Source of the DNA: Chrysemys picta bellii
Lineage: Eukaryota; Chordata; Testudines; Emydidae
Reading direction: 5' to 3'
DNA: 64,000 nt
Assembly: GCF_011386835.1 (NCBI RefSeq)
Contig: NC_088809.1
Span: 25,675,067 to 25,739,066, forward strand
In this document: piece by piece, positions 58,661 through 64,000 of the stretch
How positions within the stretch are numbered: position 1 is the stretch's first letter
How the letters are laid out: every line of letters begins with the position of its first letter
Notes under the pieces: model-generated
Told to the model about the DNA's origin: nothing
Databases searched by the model: none
Seen by the model: only the letters and a program-made list of their open reading frames with translations
Translations under genes and position numbers: made by a program

Positions 58661-61030
58661 CAACTTGTCTTCAGGTGGGGGGGGGGGGCCTTAACACAGC
58701 TCTCAGCAATCTCAGCTCTTTAGTGACTTCAGCTCTCAGTGATTGTAGCTGGTAGTAAGGGAGCCTCAGTGCTAGTGCACCACTAGCCCAAAGTAGGTCT
58801 AACACTTAGACATAGGTATCAGTGATTTCAGCTCTGTAGCATGTAACAAGACTCCTAAGGGAGTCAAAATTAGCTCTGTTATCGCACACTGGAGAGAAGG
58901 GAGTAAAAGGGGTGTTTACGCCCCTTAGAAGGAGCCCACACTACCAGGTACACATACCTGTCCCCAGCCTCTCTCAATTCACTGGGGTTTGGAACCCATA
59001 TCCCTTGCCTAGCGAGTGCTACTTAGTTGAGGGCGAGTCCCTCCGTCATAAAATGCCAAGTACAGTTCTACTGTCCTTGATTCACATAACCAGGATAACA
59101 ACCCTTTATACTCCTGCCCCAATAACAAAGAGACTGGGGGATCCCACAGCAGCCAAAGTGACCATTTGGGCAAGTAGTCCCTTCATGCTCGGCAGGGTGG
59201 GTGTGCCCATGCAAACAACATCAGCCCCTGAAGTCCTTTTCCACAGCTCACCACCAGATGTCAGGGGAGAACTCATTCTGACTCTGCCTACACATACTTG
59301 AAAGTAAGGAGCTAACAACATTGGCATTGTGTGGGCAGCAGCAGTGCAGGCTTCCTCCCCACACAGCTCTGCCAATTCACCTCACCCACAGAACCCTCAC
59401 AGCCATCTGAAGGAGCCGTGAGCTACAGGCTCTGCTCCGCTCACTTGTTACCTCAAGAACACTGGGGAACATTTGACACTTAGCTGGCAGTCGTAGCCTG
59501 TGCACGCTGCCAAGGTCTGTCAGGTGAATCCCCAGGGCGGGGCCCTGAGGGGGTCTCACATGCAAGGAAGCAGAACAACCACCTTTGCTCCAAAATATGT
59601 ACATGTTCTCTTAAAAAAGCAGCAAAACCAAGAAGAAAAGGATTCCACAACAATCATCTGAGGGTCTCTTGTTTTCCTGTTTAAAAGATTCAGTCTGAGA
59701 AGCAGGAGTTCAACCTGCTGAGAATAAAGTCCATGCACTTCAACCCTGACTTGAAACATCTGCTGTTTAATCCTTCCAGTGCACCTCAACCTTAACCTCC
59801 AGCCCTGGGTCTTACCTGATCACATGTTACACTCAAGCCAAAATGGGAAGTTACCCTGTGAAGTGAACCAATTGTCCACTAAAGATTATGAAACCAAACA
59901 ACACAGTTGCACTTGTGACACAGGACAGCACTTCAGTTCTCTAGAGGGGTAAAGACCTGCTCTTCGGCCCACCATATCCCTTGTACAATAGTTTTAAAAT
60001 AAAAAATGCCTAGTGAAAGTTTCAGTGTTGCCAATTCTTGTGATTTTATTGTGAGCCTCATGATATTTGGTGTTTTTCTTAAAGCCCCAGCTGCTGGAAT
60101 CAACAGATGGCATGAAAAACTCAGCTTTCTTGTTTTAAAAAAGCAAGTTTCTAATGCTCTTGGTTGCAGAGAAAAGCTTGGAAGCATGAAGCGAGTGTGC
60201 CCTACAGGCTCAGAAAACAAGTAGGCAAAAAAAAAAAAATTATAATAATCCAAATGATCCAAAAATCCAATAAAAAAAAATCTCATGATTGTTAAGCCAG
60301 TTCAGGATTCTGAAGGCTTGGGGTTGGCAATAGTATGTTACTAAAATTCTTGTTACCCAGATGAAGAACAAAGGCACACTACTCCTGCTAAAAAGAAAAA
60401 CATGTTTCACAACTGTGCCTGGAACAGAGCAGTCATTTCCAAAAGCAGCAATGTATTATTAATGACAATAGATGGAGCAAGGGATGGCTACAAGTTTTAA
60501 TTTACAACTTAAACCCCCCTGACATTTCACTGGGGCCGTGGGAGAAGGGAGGCGGTGTAACTACACAGCTATCCTTGGAGCTGGATTCTGAATGTCACAT
60601 CTTTTTTAAAAACACACCCATCCACTCCCAAAGGCAAAAAGCAAGACTTGCCAACTGGATGCAAACCAGATAGGCAGAGAGAACATGAGCATTCGTGGCC
60701 TGCTGCAGTTGAATTATACAGTGTGGTAGAAATACATGGACAGCTTTAGGGAGGGGCATGTTAAAGTAATGGTAAGGGTTTACCAAAAAATAACTGTTTC
60801 ACAAGGAAAGGATGATGCACAGCCATTTCAGCTACTGTTCTGAAGCAGGGACTGTTAAAAGGAGACTCCTTATTCCACTCCCAGGATCCTTCCCTTCCAT
60901 TAGCGCAAAGAGAAGGTAAATATGCTACATAGCCCTAAACAGTGGGCTGTAGTTCATGCACATCTCAATTAAGAACCTCTGAGCTATTGCTGTGGTACTC
61001 TCAGACCCTTCCCTCAAAAAATAAAAACAA
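58661..61030. other. No gene seen
   Basis: Some A-rich tracts near 60228-60290. A minus-strand TATA-like gagtataaaggg lies at about 59105. No credible coding frame or resolved repeat. Confidence 0.35.
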
Positions 61031-61136
61031 TGGGCCCAGTTCTCATCTCACTAACACCAGTGCAACACAGATGACTTCAGTAAAGTTGTTCCTGATTTAC
61101 ACTGGTTTGAGCTAGATGAGAATTGGACCCAATGAG
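61031..61136. repeat. Short ancient palindromic element
   Basis: The left gggcccagttctcatct pairs with the right agatgagaattggaccc. About 105 bp, non-coding. No target duplication resolved. Resembles old, vertebrate-wide DNA-transposon relics. Confidence 0.5.
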
Positions 61137-61212
61137 CAGACAGGATCCACAAGCTACTCTTTAAGTATGTTATATAACACTGTCAATGAAAAAGAAATAA
61201 TACACAACAGTT

Positions 61213-61301
61213 TGGGCCCTGATCCTGCGAACACTCATGTGAGCAGTCCCACTGAGTATATAACATTACTCAGGTGTGAGCATTTGCAGGACTAAAGCCC
61301 T
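61213..61301. repeat. Short palindromic element
   Basis: The left gggccctgatcctgcgaac pairs loosely with the right gcatttgcaggactaaagccc. Non-coding and diverged. Confidence 0.45.
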
Positions 61302-61795
61302 GGTCAACTCTAAAAACCCATTCCTGCTTTAGAGGAAAATGGCAATTCCTGTTGCAGCTCATTCACTTTCACACAGTAAGGTAGTCAGATATACCCATTA
61401 TGTGGATAACATACTAGCCAGCTAAAGAGCTCAGGTTTGTAAAAGACACCTATCACCATGGTATCAAAGCACAGACAGAATGAAGAGAAGAAAGCTCCAA
61501 CCAAAAAGAGGTGTGCTCCTTTCCGCCTTCCAATAGGTGGGTGACTTGCATGTATTGTCTGGGTGTGAATTGCTTTTCTCCTCTCTCTGGCACCATTCCC
61601 AGTGGAAGCCTCCATCAAACTGGAGAGACTTCCATCTAGATCTGAATGCCATCAGACCTGGGCACAATCTGCTCTCTTCCAGCAGCATCCCACAATCCTC
61701 GTCCCACTGTTGAAAACACTCTGCTGCAGCACCTGTCACTATCTGCATTGATCCAGCTGCATAGTTAACTTGGGGAAAGTGATCAAGTAAGAACA

Positions 61796-63337
61796 TAAGA
61801 ATGGCCATACTGGGTCAGACCAATGATCTATCTAGCCCAGTATCCTGACTCCTGACAGCGGCCAATGCCAGGTGCTTCAGGGGGGATGAACAGAACAGGG
61901 CAATTATCGAATGATACTTTCTTATATTTGTTTTAACCTGCTGCCTATCAATTTCATTGGGTGACCCCGGCTCTTGAGGTATGTGAAGGGGGAAATAACA
62001 CTTCCTTATTCACTTTCTCCACACCAGTAATGATTTTATAGACTTATATCATACCCGCTCTTAGTCATCTCTTTTCTAAGATGAACAGCCCCCGTCTTTT
62101 TAATCTCTCCTCAAACGGAAGCTGTTCCATACTCCTAATAATTTTTGTTGCCCTTTTCAGTACTTTTTCCAATTCTAGTATATCTTTTTAAGATGGGGCG
62201 ACTGGAACTGCATGCAATATTCAAGGTGTGGGTGTACCATGGATATTGATAATGGCATTATAATATTTTCTGTCTTATCTATCCCTTTCCTAATGGTTCA
62301 TAACATTGTTAGCTTTTTTGACTGCCGCTGCACATTGTCCAGATGTTTTCAGAGAATTATCCACAATGACTCCACGATCTCTTTCTTGAGTGGTAACCGC
62401 AAATTTATAACCCATCATTTTGTATATATAGTTGGGAGCAAGGCCGATGGGGTCGGGGGGGAAAGCCGGTACAAATTGAAAGCCGGGGCCCGACGGTCCG
62501 GAAAGGGGCCCAGGGCCTGGCTTCCCCGGCTTCCCCCCGCCCCTCGTCGGCCCTGTTTAGCCGGTCCGCCCTTGCTGGGGGGCCCGAAAAAATTCCAGGC
62601 CCGGCTTCCCCCCTCTCTTCGGCCCTGTTTAGCCGGTCCACCCTTGCTGGGGGGCCCGAAAAAAAATTTTCATCAGGGCCTGAACCCAATCTCGGCAGCC
62701 CTGGTTGGGAGTATGTTTTCCATTTTGCATTACTTCACACTTATCAACATTGAATTTCATCTGCCATTTTCTTGCACAGTCACCCAGTTTTGTGAGATCA
62801 CTTTGTAACTCTGTGCTTTCACCTTTGTACTTAACTGTCTTGAGTAATTTTGTATTATCTGCAAACTTTGCCACCTCGCTGTTTATCCCTTTTTCCAGAT
62901 CATTTATGAATATGTTAAACAGCACTGGTCCCAGTACAGATCCTTGGGGAACCCCACTATTTACCTCTCTTCACTGTGAAAATGGACCATATATTCCTAC
63001 CCTTTGTTTCTTATCTTTTAACCAGTTACTGATCCATGAGAGGACCTTCCCTCTTATCCCATGACTGCTTACTTCACTTAAAGAGCCTTTAGTGAGGGAC
63101 CCTGTCAAAAGCTTTCTGAAAGTCCAAGTACACTATAGCCACTGGATCACCCTGGACCGTGTTTGCGGACCACCTCAAAGAATTCTAATAGATTGGTGAA
63201 GCATGATCTCCCTTTGCAAAAGCCATGTTGACTCTTCCCCAGCATATTGGGTTCATCTATGAGTCTGATAATTCTGTTCTTTTCTATAGTTTCAATCAAT
63301 TTGCCTGGCGCTGAAGTTAGGCTTACTGGCCTATAAT
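61796..63337 (-). mobile_element. CR1-type LINE, 3' half, interrupted by an hAT MITE
   Basis: The 3' end (61796, agaacataagaatggccata) runs back to reverse transcriptase. Minus-strand frames 62925-62700 give [14 protein letters not shown] and KFADNTKLLK, where the catalytic FADD has become FADN. Frames 63452-63147 give [15 protein letters not shown] and QHGFCKGRSCFTNLL. Dead. The same family as the copy at 37455. Confidence 0.88.
62439..62703. mobile_element. hAT MITE, 265 bp, with internal tandem duplication
   Basis: The left end caaggccga and the right end (complement cagggctgccgag) are approximate inverted repeats. A perfect 8 bp duplication, gttgggag, flanks it (62431-62438 and 62704-62711). 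Inside, a ~70 bp unit (gtttagccggtcc, cccttgctggggggcccgaa) occurs twice. It interrupts the CR1. Confidence 0.85.
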
Positions 63338-64000
63338 CAGAGGTGAAAGTAAGCCGGTACGCCCCGGTACGGTGTACGGGCAAGAGCCGGTGTGCCCTAC
63401 CGGGGCGGATCAGCTTCCCTTGGCAGCAATTTAAAGGGCCTGGGGCTCCCAATAGCGGCTGGAGCCCTGGGCCCTTTAAATTGCCGCCAGAGCCCTGCTG
63501 CCGGAGCCCTGGGGAAGCGGCAGCCGGGGGATTGGGCGGCGATTTAAAGGGTCTGGGGCGCTGTCGCAGCTACCGCCCCGGGCCCTTTAAATCGTCCCCA
63601 GAGCCCTGGGGTAGCGGCAGCGGGGCTCCGGGAGCTATTTAAAGGATCCGGGGCTGCGGCAGCCATTACTGCCACAGCCCTTAAAATCGCTGCTGGAGAC
63701 CCGCCGCCGCCTCCCCAGAGCTCCGGCAGCAGGGCTCCAGGGACGATTTAAAGGGTCCGGGACTCCAGTAGCTGCTACCGCCCCGGGCCCTTTAAATCGT
63801 CCCCGGAGCCTGACGGAGCCCTGGGGTAGCGGCGGCGGGGGTCCAGCGGCGATTTAAAGGGCCAGGGGCTCGGCCACCGCTACAGTCCCAGGCCCTTTAA
63901 CTTCCCGCCGGAGCACCGCCACCACTACCCCAGGGCTCCGGGGACGATTTAAAGGGCCCGGGGTGGTAGCAGCAGCCGGAGCCCTGGACCCTTTAAATCA
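63338..64000. mobile_element. GC-rich hAT-like element, runs off the window
   Basis: The left terminus cagaggtgaaagtaagccgg is the same as in the element at 43184, with left flank cctataat. The interior alternates gggccctttaaat and atttaaagggcc at roughly 40-90 bp spacing, joined by gcc/ggc-rich linkers. The right end and second target copy lie beyond 64000. No gene: frames such as 63343-63642 are compositional. Confidence 0.75.

Noticed and set aside
57373..58755. 460-codon open frame on the plus strand
   Set aside because: Most of it is translated minisatellite; two other frames are equally open there, and the part before it has no domain or start context.
1..64000. CRISPR arrays, operons or prokaryotic defence systems
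   Set aside because: No direct repeats with regular spacers, no bacterial coding density; introns, LINEs and SINEs show a vertebrate genome.

Overview
The window is repeat-dense vertebrate nuclear DNA. The most likely source is a cryptodiran turtle. This is an inference from three things: two copies of a tRNA-derived SINE of the tortoise Pol III (Cry) type whose 3' tail resembles CR1, many CR1 LINEs, and a mix of Harbinger, hAT, DIRS and Penelope-like elements. There is no bacterial or viral gene organisation, and almost every long open frame belongs to a transposable element.

Host gene: two short exons on the minus strand (22627-22704 and 21119-21218) encode the conserved N-terminus of syntaxin-1A. 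They have correct GT-AG borders and the expected phase. Transcription runs right to left, so the sequence to the right of 22704 is probably first intron (or upstream sequence) and that to the left of 21119 is a downstream intron. I did not find exon 1 or exons 4-10.

Layout: 1-1.1 kb is a nested fold-back (MITE) pair carrying a Penelope-like (PLE) tail. About 1.1-11.0 kb is one fossil DIRS retrotransposon on the minus strand, broken by four later insertions: a nearly complete 4.8 kb Harbinger transposon, an hAT MITE, a CR1 tail and a SINE. The Harbinger element holds a transposase with one nonsense codon, a two-exon MYB/SANT-like gene, and a third small unrecognised frame lying antisense inside the MYB intron. 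11-21 kb holds CR1, Tigger and hAT fragments and a palindromic PLE insertion. 24.7-32 kb holds a 1 kb Tigger-type element, a Harbinger MITE and a decayed Harbinger element with a MYB remnant. 32.8-33.6 kb is a 5'-truncated PLE with an open GIY-YIG endonuclease frame. 35.1-37.2 kb is the best CR1 copy. 37.5-38.8 kb is another CR1 broken by a head-to-head PLE pair. 43-49 kb holds several hAT elements, including a 1.66 kb one full of C-rich and G-rich tandem sequence. 50-53.3 kb holds PLE, CR1 and LTR-like sequence. 58.1-58.7 kb is a minisatellite. 61.8 kb to the end is a CR1 broken by an hAT MITE and followed by a GC-rich hAT-like repeat that runs off the window.

The elements record an order of events: DIRS first, then Harbinger, hAT and CR1 into it, and PLE tails into the fold-back, a CR1 and an LTR. 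The least described material is the third Harbinger frame, the head-to-head PLE insertions with hammerhead-like folds, and the hAT element enriched in G/C tracts.
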